Positions 11,650-24,200 of a stretch of 64,000 nt of DNA are shown in pieces. The notes below the pieces were generated by a model. The model was not told where the DNA came from, searched no databases, and was given only the letters and a program-made list of their open reading frames with translations. The stretch comes from Erythrocercus mccallii (taxonomy: Eukaryota; Chordata; Aves; Passeriformes; Dicruridae). Where the stretch lies: NCBI GenBank assembly GCA_013397435.1, contig VZRG01001618.1, positions 103,237 to 167,236 on the forward strand. The letters are read 5' to 3'. The first letter of the stretch is position 1. Every line of letters begins with the position of its first letter. Position numbers and translations under genes: made by a program.

Positions 11650-13000
11650 TCTTTGTGGAAAAATTTTCTCTAGGAGTGTGAAAAGCAGTATGGGTTAAGT
11701 CTTTGATACTCATCCACAGTTAAATTTCTTTATTTGGAGACAGAATTTTAGCCACGGACACTATATGAAAATAATGATATCAGAATTTGCAGTCTCCTGA
11801 GTAATGATGTTTAGTTTTGCATGTCAATCCCTAATGTATTACACGGGATCACTTAATTTCTTCCTTACTTCCCATTTGTTAAACTCAGCAGCTGTCTAAT
11901 AACTGATTGATACCCACTAGTTCTGTATCTCTTTTTCACATTTATTTTAATACTATAGAATCTGACCTTTTGATTCATTTTAATACCTTTTTTTTTTTTA
12001 TATCAGAATTAACAGATGTGTTGCTATGTACTATTCAAGAACTGTGGAGCATGGGATCTTTTTTCAATACATTATGCCAACTGCATAGTGGCCTTTTTAG
12101 GTCAGTATTAGGAAAAGCATTTATTTTCCTTTGCCAGAATAATTTTTTGTCCACACTTTCATTATTTACTCATTTTCTGTTTACTTAATGCACACACCTA
12201 CAATACTGCCAGACGTTAATGACAGGAATTGCCTTAGAGGTAAGTCTGGCAGTACAGCACTGTTACGTTTTCTGTTTTATAATTGCATAGCTTTTAAGTA
12301 GGCCAGTTTTGATGCCTGAACTCTTCTGGCATCCTTATTCTTACAGGAAAATAGCACGTGAATTTGTTTTTATGGAGAGAATGTACTGTACTTAAAGGGA
12401 CTAAATTTATTATTGTGTCACTCACTGAAATGGAATGAATTGTTCATTCTGGTGTAGAAACATGGTATGTATTTGGTTCCAAAACTGGATCACACAGGCT
12501 TGGAAGTAGCAGCATCCAGAAATACATCGTTAGCATCAGTGTGTTAATAGTTTTGCACTAAGCGAGATTTTGCCTAACTTTGGAAAACTGATTGACTATA
12601 GAGCCAGGGTTTCTCAAGAGATGGCAGATTCTTTTCCCCATGACGGAAAGGGAAACCAGAACTCGTACTTGGATACAATTTGATTTTTAAAAATAACTGA
12701 TGTTGCTCTGATCATTCAGGGCAACTGACACTGTTTGAAAAAAATCATTTTCAGTGAGGCTTTTCTTTGAAATAGCCAATAAGTTAAAGTGAACTAATGT
12801 CAAAGCCATTGATCTGAGGGAGTGAGGGAGTGGGAGCCAAGGGTGCTGTGCTGCCGAGGTGTGTGCAGGGTGCAGGTCAGTCCTGCTCCTTCCGGGTACT
12901 GGTGCCGACACTGATTCAGACACCTGGGGCAGTGTTTTAATAACACTGCTGTGCCTTCACCTCTTCAGATGCCGCTGACACTTGAAGCCCTTGCCCGAAA
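11650..13000. other. Spacer between the CCDC107-like gene and the CAPS2 CpG island
   Basis: AT-rich sequence with no coding signal. It contains one short perfect inverted repeat (12204-12254, listed separately). It may be an extended 3' untranslated region or intergenic DNA. Confidence 0.5.
12204..12254. repeat. Inverted repeat, 11-bp perfect stem with 29-nt loop
   Basis: TACTGCCAGAC at 12204-12214 is exactly complementary to GTCTGGCAGTA at 12244-12254. After one mismatch three more base pairs (TTA/TAA) extend the stem inwards. The size is in the range of a small RNA hairpin, but the stem is shorter than in typical microRNA precursors. Confidence 0.55.
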
Positions 13001-13004
13001 GGCT

Positions 13005-13950
13005 CGGGCTACCTCGGGGTGATCGCTCTATTTCTTGACCCGCGCACCGTGCGTTCTCTCGCCGCAGTTTCGAGGTTTCCAGCTGCCAGGGTTTGCCGGG
13101 GGCAGAGCCCGTGTGATGTGTGAAACGCCCGCCTGCCCTGGCGGGGGCCGCAGGGTGGGCAGAGCCCGTGGCGCGGGGAGGGACGGAGGGCCGGGCCCCG
13201 GGCAGGGTATTTCCGCAGGAGCAAGCGGGAATTGCGCTTCTTCGCTCGGCCGAGGCGCACTTTGCGCAACTCTGGTGCGCGGCCCGGCTCGGATTGGCGC
13301 CTCGGCGCTGCTGTAGCGGGCAGGTGCGGCGCGGGCACCGCGGAGACGGTGCGGGCGTGCGGGGCCGGGCCCCGTCCGCCAGCCGTGCGCCCTGGGAGCG
13401 CTGCGGTGAGACACAGCCCCCGCCCGCCGGGGTCCCGCGCCCCTCTTGGGAAAGTGCATCGTTTCCGTGGAGCTGCTGAGCTCATAATGTTTATTCCGCC
13501 TTTTACAGCATTGCCGTTTGATAAAAGTAATCTCGGCGTGTGAAACTTTGAGTACAACAACGCTGCCTCCCGTCTGAGCCCTCAGGTGGGAGGATGCTCC
13601 GTGTCAGGAGAGCCTCCTGGCCGTGCCCTGGGGAAGGGGTTCGGCGGGAGGGCTGTGCGGGTGCCCGGCGCCCTGTGCCCGGCTCCGAGCAGGCCCTGCA
13701 GCCCCGCTCCTGCTCGGGAAAGGAAAGGGTGCTTGGCAGTGGGAACTGCTCAGTGCCATCAGCCTTTCGTTTGAAAATGGAGCGTCTGATTGATGGGAAC
13801 CAAACGGTGAGCTTTTGCTTCAAAGCCGGCTGCGTAGAAGGAGAAGCCAGCAGAGCGGGAATGTTTGGTGGAATGTCACCCTGGAGCTCTCGGAGCCTGG
13901 CAGTGTGCCAGGACGGTCCCCAGGGCTTCCAGCCATGGAGAGCCAGGCAG
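13005..13950. promoter_or_regulatory. CpG island, likely CAPS2 promoter
   Basis: Dense CpG sequence (peak about 13080-13480) in AT-rich surroundings, 4.2 kb upstream of the first CAPS2 coding exon I can recognise and 1.4 kb after the previous gene's polyadenylation signal. Good donors occur at about 13404 (GCTGCG|GTGAGA) and 13807 (AAACG|GTGAGC). Neither follows an ATG reading in the phase needed by the exon at 18171, so the island exon may be untranslated or I have missed the start exon. Long open frames on both strands here follow from the base composition. Confidence 0.6.
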
Positions 13951-13982
13951 CAGTTTTAAGTGGAGAGTACAAGAGGCTTGAT

Positions 13983-13998
13983 GTTGCCAAGGGGTAAC
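13983..13998 (+). promoter_or_regulatory. RFX X-box-like site near the CAPS2 promoter
   Basis: GTTGCC and GGTAAC half-sites are separated by AAGG. Both halves match the X-box consensus exactly, but the 4-nt spacer is one longer than the usual 0-3. RFX factors drive cilium genes, and a DM10 plus EF-hand protein fits that programme. Confidence 0.45.
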
Positions 13999-15660
13999 AA
14001 ATCAGTAATACTGGAATGAGAAGGTATTGACAAGTGTCAGAGAAAGAGGGAGTTAAGCCTGAGGCAAAAAACATAAATTTGAACACAAATCTGCTTAAGC
14101 ATTAGTAATAAAAGACTGAAATTAAAAGGCGGTGAAAAAGAGAAACCAACAGCATTTCATAGCTTGCTGAAGACAATATCAAAATTCTTTCTAATGCAGT
14201 AACTTTTTTTTCCAGAAGTACTTAGAGAAAAAAAAATACGTGTTTTTCTCAATAGTGTTCTCTGTTTTTCAGTTTTTTCTGAAAGCTGTCATTGAGTTTG
14301 CATGAATTTGGAAGTTAAAGGAGTTGCTGCATCCCCTCGAAGGAAGGCGGAATTGTCATTGAGGGGGAAGAAATGTCAGGTAGTCAATGGAAGGCTTGTG
14401 ATTGTTTTTCTTCCTTAGTTTGACATTTAAAAATATTTTAATCATACTTCGGAAGTAGTTTGAGGTTAAAATCCATTCTATAGAGAAGACACCTTTTAAA
14501 GAAATTATTTTTGTTGGAAAGGGATAGTTTAGTACGACAGCTTCTCAAATGAAGGTGAGACATTCCAATATAAACAGCTATCCTAGAATAACTGCTACTC
14601 TGAGTACTTAATTGGAATATGGGGAATTTAAGAATGAACTAGTACTTGCCGTTAAAAACAACAGAGGCTTCAACATGTACTATGTGCTGTCTCAGACTGT
14701 TGGTGAAACTGGCAACAGTGTCTGTGTTTTTGTTTTGCAAGGCAGCAATAAAGTAAAGCAGCCCTCAAAATATATATTGAAAAGGCATGATTTTAGGTTG
14801 ACATGAAAAATGAATCTCAGTGCTCTGTGTTCAGTATGAAGGGATATTACATTTTCCAGGTATCCCTAACAGTCTACACTCTGAGATAGGGTAAGTGTGC
14901 AACTCTCACAGGTTCACTGTAGTAGAAACTTTTGGGCTAGCTTTTGATAGTCCCTACAAATATGATCTTGGATTCTGAGGGCCTCTGTTTTCCTTACTGC
15001 TAAGGTGTATTAATATTGTTAGTAACAGTTGATTTTTCTCACAGATACTGTGTACTTTATGTCCATGAACTAAAGTTAATTGCTAATCCTCCCTCAGCCC
15101 CCAAGCACCCATTTTACTTCCTTATTTGTTGCATGATCCCATTAGGAATTCTTGGAGTTTGACTGCCAAGTTGCTGGTTTTCTTTTCAGTTGGATTTGAA
15201 ATGAAAAAAGACCTTTTGTAAATGATAACACAATAATGTTGTAATGTTACTGTTAATGTTTTAACCAGGTTTTTGAAAATTAAATACCTGCGGACAAGAA
15301 CATCTAGGGCATTTAGTGTAGGTTGTAAAAGAAAATAAATGTAATTTTATTCTCTAACCTCTCATACCTTTTTTTTTCTCTTTCTTGTGCAACTACGTTT
15401 CCAAATTCAGACTCTCTAGTCCACATGATTTTTTGGTAATTTGCAAAAATAAATCTTAAATTAACATTATGCTGAAATCATGTGCTTCACCCCAGTGTTC
15501 ACAATGTTTTTTGTTTGCTTTCTTCCTGATTTATTGAATTCTAGAAAAGGAATTAAGGCTTTAACATCTAGAATTAGCTGTGTTCTTTACCTCACCACAG
15601 TTGAAATGGTACAGAAAAAAGATAAATGTTTTTGATGCCGTGGCGGTCTTACGTCGGTGA

Positions 15661-15674
15661 CCACAGGGTGGCGG
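15661..15674 (+). promoter_or_regulatory. CTCF-like motif
   Basis: CCACAGGGTGGCGG matches 12 of 14 positions of the core CCASYAGRKGGCRS. It sits in a small CpG-containing patch in otherwise AT-rich DNA. Confidence 0.4.
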
Positions 15675-15728
15675 TGCTCATTACGTGCGGAGAACTCTCA
15701 AACCCGGGTGCCCGGACTCGTCCTGGAG

Positions 15729-15742
15729 TCACTAGAGGGTAG
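15729..15742 (+). promoter_or_regulatory. CTCF-like motif, same orientation as the one 68 bp upstream
   Basis: TCACTAGAGGGTAG matches 12 of 14 core positions; the differences are T for the first C and T for the C of GGC. The pairing with the site at 15661 makes either one more credible than alone. Confidence 0.35.
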
Positions 15743-16913
15743 TGTTGCCGAACTTCTGTTTCGGGAGCAGCTACAAGGCTGGATGGCAAGAGAAGGGTTA
15801 CAGTTATGTGCTTGCTCTCAGATGGTGAAGGATGTTCGGTCATTGCTGGAAACAGGATTCTGCTCAGCTTAGGCTGTGATGCTGAGATTTATGAGCTGAA
15901 AAGTGTGAAAACAAAAATGTTAGCCCTGGTTCTGAATGTTCTTGAGCCATTTTTTTTTTCAGATTGGGAGGCCAGTTAGGTGAATTGTTACTCTGTAGTT
16001 GCCCCAAGCACCCTTCCTATGGATTTGCTGCTAGCTGTTTTCAAAAGCCATAGGAGGATAGGTGATGCTTTGGCTCAAGTCTTTTTTCTTGCTATGGTCT
16101 TGCTCAGTTGAGTTTGGAGATCTGTGTGGTGTGTAGCTTTGCAAAATAAATCAAGTGAACTGCCTAATCATCATCACGACTGCTATAGTAAAGCTGAGGT
16201 GAAAAAATTACACCAAATATTGCAGGTTTTTTGGGGTCTGAGCTAGCTCCTTGTGAGCCAGCTGGCTGTCAGTCTTGTGGTTTTGGTTTTAGGGTTGATT
16301 CCCAACCAACAAGGACAATGTGACCTAAAGCCTTGTGAGCAGTGACAGTACAAAGCCTCAGGAACACGCATTATTTTTAATGTATTATTAATAGCTGATG
16401 TGGATGCTGTCTAGATTCTTAATGGCTGGAAATCTTTCTGTTATGATGAATATTCAGTCTTTTAGTGTCATGATGTGTAAGAATTAGCTTTCAATGAGAA
16501 GGGGTTTTTCCCCTTGTTAGTAGTGTCCTAGTCAGGTATGTTGGACAGATACTTTGAGCCACTAATTTTAAACATTCCAGGGGAAATTGAAAGGGAGAAC
16601 TATGTATTTTAATCTGGATCCCCTATTTATGTAATAATGTGTCATCCTTTTAGGGCTGGAGACCAAATAGACAGGCTACACATAGTTCTCACCCACCAGA
16701 GTAAGTCTGCCTCTATTTCTGATCAGCTTGTTTGTGTGTATTATAAACACAATGCATTTGCATTTGTAGTGATGTGTAACTTAGTGTTCCATGAAATTTA
16801 TCATCATAGGTTTGTTTTCTGTGATTTATATTTGAAATAGAATACTTGATGCATTATTTGCTTTGGAATTAAGTTGATTTACATTTGGCTAAGTGGAGGT
16901 GTAATTACAGAAG

Positions 16914-17195
16914 GGGTAAAGATGGAAGAGACCACACTGGGTCTAACCCACTGGTCCGTTTGGTCCAACCTCTCTGCTCAAGCAGGGTCATGCCAGAGCA
17001 CATTGCTCAGGATTACATCCACATGGTTCTTGAATATTTCCAGTGAGGGTGATTCTACAACCTCTCTGGGCAACCTGTTTCAGTGCTCAACCTGTCCCGT
17101 GCTCTGTGGTGGAGAAGTTTTTTTTTTGGGTGGAACTTCCTGTGCATCAATTTCTGCCCATTTCCTCTTGTCCTATTGCTGGGCAATATTTTCTT
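16914..17195 (-). repeat. CR1 LINE fragment, reverse orientation
   Basis: Recognisable CR1 3'-region text in reverse complement: TTGGTCCAACCTCTCTGCTC, GGTTCTTGAATATTTCCAG, ACAACCTCTCTGGGCAACCT and CCCATTTCCTCTTGTCCTAT. It is clearly diverged. Edges are approximate. Confidence 0.85.
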
Positions 17196-18170
17196 GAATA
17201 TTTTTAATGTGTCTACAAAAGGAGAAAAACTGTATTTTAACTATTGGCCACTTTTACAAGTATTACAGTAAAAAATACACAGAAACTCTTGCAAAAGGTT
17301 TTTACAATCAATGGGATATTTATTTGTGCTTTTAAAATTTAAAACCTTGTAGTGACCTTAGCATGTAAGAAATATCTACTCTTCCAAGGGCCATGATTGA
17401 TAGTTTAGCCAGTTTTGTTTACTGAAATGTCTTAAAGCCAATGTATGTAATTATTTTGTGTGTGTGACTATGACCTTTGATTGTTCCAACCAAATTAAAA
17501 TAATTCCAATTTCTGTGTACTGTGTCTGTCATTATTTAATTAAAAAAGACTGTGAAATAAAGAACTCTCTTATTCTTATGTAAGTTATAACAGAGTTGCA
17601 TGGAAATATTGGTGGTAAAATATAAAAAAATATGTATTCATGGTGCTCTGCGATATACCTGGAGTGAAGGCAGAAGGCACAGATAAATTGGGGATGTTTT
17701 CATTTCTTTAAGCAGAACAAAATACTGAGGTATTGTTGTCTTCTACTGTGTTAATCTCTTATGGAAAGTTCAGAAGATTTGCATCCCAAGTATGTATTGC
17801 TTCCCTATTGCTTCTCTGTTACTGATCATAGAGGAATGTTGACATGAATGTGCTGTGGAAGACAAGAGTAAGATATCCCGGATTTATGATCTTATTGCAG
17901 TAGCTCCTGTTGGGGAGTGAAGAGAAGCCAATGTGTGAGTAAAGAAGGGTCCTTTTCAGCTGCCAGGGTACTCTGCTACTGGGGAAGAGAAGCTCAGTGG
18001 CCACTTGCTGAGCTGGAGCAAGAGGGGCTAATAAAGATTTGCTGAGTAGGCCACATCCAGTAGCAGGGAGATTTTTGTGAAGGACCTAATAATAACTAAT
18101 AGGTAGTGCTTTTATTGTAGTTAAAAACAGGAGAATGTATTGCTGTTAAAATTGTTTTAACTCCCTGCAG

Positions 18171-18216
18171 GGTGCCATGCCTAGATCTAGGAAGGCTGAG
18201 AGATTCTGATGAAGAG
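18171..18216 (+). CDS. CAPS2: CAPS2 exon: N-terminal VP-LDLG-L motif
   Basis: The acceptor is TTAACTCCCTGCAG| and the donor GAAGAG|GTAATT. It reads VPCLDLGRLRDSDEE and needs two nucleotides from an upstream exon, so it is not the start. The other two frames stop within the exon. Confidence 0.75.
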
Positions 18217-21200
18217 GTAATTGTAAATTAATTTTTTATCAAAAAGTTATTAGAATTCACATTTTTCAGGAATTTATAAAATATCACTCTGAATATAAAA
18301 CAATTATGATTGCTTGTCCTTTTTTTCCTGTGATTTTAGGATGGGGACTCTTACATACTGTACACTGGAAGTTCTTCTCATAGGTGCCAACTAGATTCAT
18401 CTTCAGAGTGGAGAATGTCATTACAAACTCCATATGCACAGCATCAACATGTCAGTCTGTCACTACAAATATCTTTATAATATACCCCTTTAGCAGTAAT
18501 TTAGAAAAGCATGCATGTATTTTTTATGTAAGTTCTTTTTTTTTCTTTTGGTTAAGCTCGTATCTCGAAGTGCTGTTGGTCCAAAATATTTTTAGCAAAG
18601 TCCTTTTTTACTGAGATGCTTTAGAATATTTAGAAAGGATTTTATTACATAACTTAGCTCTTTGTTGATTGTTGCACTTACCCTTTTGTTGTACTTATTT
18701 TTAAGAGATATATTAATAGTGGTAATAAAGATTAGTAATAGTAAGTGTATGATTGAAGACAATATCCATGTCTACAAACACTAAGTATTATTTCTATGGA
18801 ACAGCAGTTACTTCTAGTGAAAAGAAAACTTTTGGACTTACTTGCAGCCATTTCACGTTTTTTTCCTTAGGGCTGTTGTCTTTAAAACGGAATTGTGACA
18901 TAAACTTTGGAATTATGTCTAATTTGTTGGCACTCTTTATTGTTAAAGTTTCCTCATCATGTTAGCTTTTTTTTTACCCCCAGATGACTAAAACTTAATT
19001 ACCACTAGTCTTTGGTACTTTTCAAGGAAAATTGGTAGCCCAGATGCTAATATTCTGGTTTACAGTACAGTGCAACATTGTTTAGGATCAATATCCATTA
19101 GAAAAGTTTTAAGAGTTAATTTAATTACTCAGTTATTATACTTCCCTGAATGCAGGAAAAGAGTTCTTTTGAACTCTTATATCTGAATTAGGTATGAACA
19201 AAATAAATGTGACAATTTTTTATTTGATCATGATGCATCTTATTTCCTGTTTTCCTTTGAATAGGTGTCTAGAAAATTGTGTCAGAAAAAAATGGAGGTA
19301 AAGAAGTTGAAAAAATACAGACTGAAAAAAGTCTTATCAGTTCAGTACTATGGTATATGGTCTGAAAGTGTAATATGTTTTAATTTCTTTTATGTGACAG
19401 GAACTAGCTTATTGAAGAAACTATTAAAAAATACTCTGACTAAAAGTCCATTATTTCAAAAATATTGAACTTATGTAATATCCAAATTAGTGTTTAAAAA
19501 AAATCCCTAGGATTTTTACTAGAAGGAAACCCAATTTTAAATTAATTTGTATATAATCTGTGCTCCTTGAAACAAATAATATAGTAACCCAGAAGGGCAG
19601 AACTCCAGATTGGCTGGAGTTCAAGGTGAATCTGCCAAGATCACTATTTTGTGTGTTTCCCCATATACCCAAATGGATTCTCTACTTGAAAAACAATTTC
19701 ATTTAAGTAAAAGCTGAAATGGTAAGTGTTTTTTTGGTCGTTTTAAAATAATGTGCTAAGAATGCACTAGCTTTTAGAATATGTGCCCAACAGGTATTAT
19801 ATGTCTCAAGATGTAACTGTGAACATGTAACTACAGATAGGTTGTTTCCTTTCTACTGCCTTGTAAATGTGCCGTGCAGACATGCTTCAGCTGTTATAGC
19901 CTTTTGAGTCTGGGTGCTTATGATTACACTGCTTGCTTTACCATTTTTCTTAAACAAAGTTTGTATGTATAACTCTGTCAAGCCGCAGGAGTGCTAATGG
20001 AAGGTAGGTGTGGCTTTGTTTCTCAGGGTCTTTCTCCCTTTCTTTTCTGCTTTCTTTTATCTCTCTTTTCTGCTTTCTTTTATCTCTTCTTGCTTCCTTT
20101 CTGCCTTCATTATGTCTTAAATACTGAGTGCTCAATGTATTGGAATGTATCTTCTGTTTACTTACCCTTTCTCTCTCTGTCTCTCTCTGGCTCCCTTTCT
20201 CCCTCTTCCTCTCTCCCTTTTATGCCTGACTTGCTCTCCATAATTTTTTTTTATGGAGAAGATTTTCAAGCTGTTTTAAAATATTTTAATGTATTCCTCT
20301 GAGTGGCCTTTATTTCTGCATTTCTTGCTTCTGGGGCTCTGACCAAGCTTTCCTTGAGCGAGATAGATTCCAGCTTCTTCAGTAACTGTGTAAGTAAATC
20401 TTCCTAAAATAGATCACTTTTGAAAGAAAAAAATTTAAATATACTCTTATAATTCAGGAATTAACCAGGAAAGGGATGTGAATCTTCTTTTGAAGGAGAA
20501 AGTTGGCTCTTCAAAAACGTAAATCTTTTTGGGTTTTGAGAAATGGTTTTCTAGAGCAGGACTGTAACGTTGCAACGAGTTGCAAGTGTTGAGTAGAGGT
20601 GCTAGAGAAGGCTACCTTACTTTTGTTAGCACTAAAGGAATATAACTTAAATATTGAAGGTTTTAGTTACTCAGGGAGACAGAGGAGAACGGAATCTTGG
20701 ACTTCTGTCATTGCTGCCCTTCCTACTCATCCCAGCCTCTGTTGTGCAGAGCCCTGAAATGGGTGTACGGTTAGAAAGGTACTTAGCTGTGCAGCTGATG
20801 TTGTTCTAAGAAACAGTGTCCCAGTTCTCATCTGCCATACAAGAGTATTGGAACTTCTGACCAAAAAATATCCTTCCATCTATTTTCAGCCATCCAAAAA
20901 TCAAATGTCAGTATTTTCATTTTAGTGATAAGGCAGAACCACTGAATCTGACTTCTGTAATTAAAAGTGATGTAAAGCTATTTGAGTGTGTATTTTTTAG
21001 GTTTAAAAATGGTAGCATTTGAAGAACCCAATGAAAATTAAGCCAGAATATGCAGTCCTGTTTGCATTTTTTTTTTAATTTGAAGCATCATGTCAAGAAG
21101 TTTCAGACATTATACTGTATACGAACTAAAAAAAATGCTGTTCTCATTCAATGGACCAGCCAGAGGCTTTTATATTGATTACTCATTGCTTTAACATTCT

Positions 21201-24200
21201 GTTTTGGAGCAGAAGATGAGGCCAGAAAATCTGCCATCCCCCACAGACAGATCCAAACAGAAGCATGGTCAGTATGAAGTGGGTACAAAGGAAGAATATG
21301 AGCAGCATCCTCAGAGAATTGCAGAAAAGAAAAAAGACCACCTCCAGTGTTCAGAGACTTCAATAAAGGTAGCTGGCATAGTAGAAATTGCATTTTTAAA
21401 TAGCAAATGTACATCACTATTTAATTACACTGTTTGGAAAGGTTTGCACATGTATGTAATTAATTTCATGGTTTTATTGTAAAGAAATAAAAACATGTAA
21501 TTTAAGCATCTAATGTTGGGGAGGAAATAAACTCTAGGAAGGTTGTTTCAGTCATTGCAGAGATAGAAACTGAAATGCTCTGAGAATTTATGTGTGGTTG
21601 TGTTCTCTGGTAAGGAAAGTTAACACTGGCCTTCATAGTGCACCTCTAGCCTGAGCCTGAGGATTAGCAGATTGATAAGAAAGAACTTACAGCCTGTAAG
21701 AAGAGAAGAGACAGCAGGAAGATCTTTGTTAAAGTGTTATTTCCAAAACCAGAAATTCATTCAAGGTTTTTTTTTTTTATTTTTTAAATCTAGAAGTATT
21801 TTAATTTTGTAAATTTGAACTGCATATAGGACTTAAAAAAGGAGAAATGAAAGTTTTAGTCTGTTCCTTAGAGAACTATTACCACTGAAAATGCAAAGGA
21901 ATATAGGGTTTAAACAAAGATATCTGTACTTTTTGCTTTGATATTGCATAAGATTCAGTACACTTGGATTGCAAGCTGTACTAATTCTGCCAGGTTTCTT
22001 TTGTGTTTTTAAATTAAGGTGCAAAGAAGGGAAGATCAGTGGAGAGAAACTGGAAAACAAAGGGGTGAAAAACCCAACTTTCATCTTGTTTGGAAAAGGT
22101 AGTGGAGGAGAGTGGTTGAACAGGGAAAGATGCATCATTTTAGGTGTAAGAAAGCAGGAAACTGAAGTAAGCAACAGCTGTGTGGACTGGCTGAATGCTA
22201 GATTCTGCTGAGGGTAGATGATCATTTAAGAATCTTAATGGAAAGTTAAGTATGCAAACGTTGATGGAACATATTGTGCTCATTGCTTTTCAGAGAAAAG
22301 CTTTGTGATGAATAACAATGAGTTTACTGAATTTACTTTGTTAACATTCAGTAGAATGAAAAGGGAAGGTTTTTCAAAAGAGATTGTTTCAGTATTGTAG
22401 ATAGTTTTAAAAGAGCTTTCTTTCATAGTCATGCTTCTAGTGATCAGAAAAGGAGAACATGAAAAAACCTATTAATAAACATTCTGTGAATAAGAGGTGA
22501 ATGAAAATAAAGTTGAGGTATTTTGTGGTTTAGTTTTATGTTTGGTGGCAGATAAGATTTTCTTGAGATTTTTATAGTTTGATTATTTTTCTTTTCTAAG
22601 GATTCCTCTCTAATGTACTGGTCTGACATTCATATAATTTGTTTTTCATGGAGTGATTCCTTTATATGCACTACTGCAAGCCCATCAAAAGGATATTTAC
22701 AGGAGCAACCAAGTTAATCTGAAAATGAAGAAATAGGTGGCAAATGTATTCTGGGAGAGAAAAAGCAGGACTGGCTTTTTTTTCTGGTGATTTTGGGTTC
22801 CAGAAAGATACTTGCTAAGCACTGGAAGCATGTGTGTTAATTCTTCTCACAGATTTTAATATAATGTCTATCAGAACAATTTTTTTCTCTTAGGCATTAT
22901 CACTACCTGATTAAAAGAACAGATCAAAATATTTCAATACACTTGTTTTGCTTGATTAGTGGAACTTGTAGCAACTTTTTTTTTTTCTGAAAAAAAGGTG
23001 CTTATGGAGGAGATTGCTAACAAAACCTACTCTTTTGATTGCTTTTCTATGCTACCTCCTTCCTGAGTTCTGTAAAAACTTCCTGTATCCTTTTTTTTGC
23101 TTCATATTGTCCATGTAGGAAATATTTCTGTAATACCCTGGGACTGGTTTACAAGTCTGTTAGAACCAGTAGCATGCTTTGGCTTTTTCCTGTCTAGGCT
23201 GTATTTAAATACTTCACAGGTCAGAGTATCCCTACAGTGAACTTTGAGCTTTACACCTAACAGCAAATCCTCTGCTTCCACTTGGCTATTTCTGAGAAAA
23301 AGGATGCATTCTTGTCTTCTCCTCAGAGATAGTAAAGTTTACTTTCTCTGACTTGGTGCTGTTTTTTCACAAACTTGTAGGAACACAGCATTTTTGAGAT
23401 TTTTAAATTTATTTCAGTATGAATGAAAACTGGTAAGTATTCAAAAGGTACAAATCTTGCTCTCTAGTCTTTCCTTGTAAGTTCAGTTTCTGTAGAAAGC
23501 TAGGCTTAAAAAAATTCTCTTTTAATTAGCATGAAATGGAAGAAGTAGACACTTTAAAAAGTAAAGAAGAAAAAAGTAGTACTTTTAAATAAATTGTTGA
23601 GGAAAATGTGTGGATTTTTTAGTTTGTTTTTATTACAGTTCTTTAAATTTGAGTTATAAAAGGAATATATTTCTGTGTAGGGTACACAACTTGAAGATGG
23701 ACATGGACAAGATTTTGTAACTCTTGATAAGAAAGCTCTCCTGCAACAATGTTATACAAACAAGCCTTACAATATGCAGCACAACATAAGGAAATCAGAA
23801 GCTGTAAGTATTTGGATTGGTGTTATGCTGCTAACAACCTAGATGTGGAGAATGGCTTCCCCGATGTTCAATAGAAATTATGCCTTTGGGGATTTGGGTC
23901 TAGTGTGTAATTGCACCCATTGAAATTATGTGAGTTTAAGCTTCTATTTCAATGGGAGCTGAACTAAGCAATCCAGTGAGCATTTTTTAAATCTTATCTT
24001 CACTGCTTGTATTTTATGCAGTAATCTATGTAAATGAGAACACAAGTTATGAGTAATGTATACGGATACGTGCATACAACTAAGAATAACTGAGGTAGTT
24101 GAGTGAACCTAAACATAATGTTACATTCAGTGTCAGAAGTTGGACTTTGATGATCCCTGTGGATCTCCTCCAGCTCAGGATATTCTATGATTCTATGATT

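Larger units (their letters stand above)
14000..18170. other. Probable 5' intron of CAPS2
   Basis: Between the CpG island and the first recognised coding exon. It contains a CpG-bearing patch with two CTCF-like motifs at 15661-15742 and one reverse-oriented CR1 fragment at about 16914-17195. Otherwise it is AT-rich sequence in which I see no exon. Confidence 0.5.

Noticed and set aside
12204..12254. MicroRNA of the miR-200/429 type (ATACTGCC-like text)
   Set aside because: The seed order and the rest of the hairpin do not match that family. The stem is only 11 bp and the loop too large.
13776..13806. ATG GAG CGT... followed by a good donor (AAACG|GTGAGC) as the CAPS2 start exon
   Set aside because: It ends in phase 0, but the exon at 18171 is open only when entered with two carried nucleotides. 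It would need an extra exon that I cannot find.
13009..13959. Several open frames of 90-183 codons in the CpG island
   Set aside because: GC-rich shadow frames on both strands, Arg/Pro/Gly-rich, with no motif and no consistent splice phase to CAPS2.
15657..15872. 71-codon plus-strand frame over the CTCF-like patch
   Set aside because: No recognisable residues. The splice edges are not convincing, and the DNA signal is better explained by the paired CTCF-like motifs.
19265..19297. Possible CAPS2 exon between TTTGAATAG| and |GTAAAG
   Set aside because: It is open only if the previous exon ends at 18383. It then leaves in phase 2, which puts a stop into the next exon.
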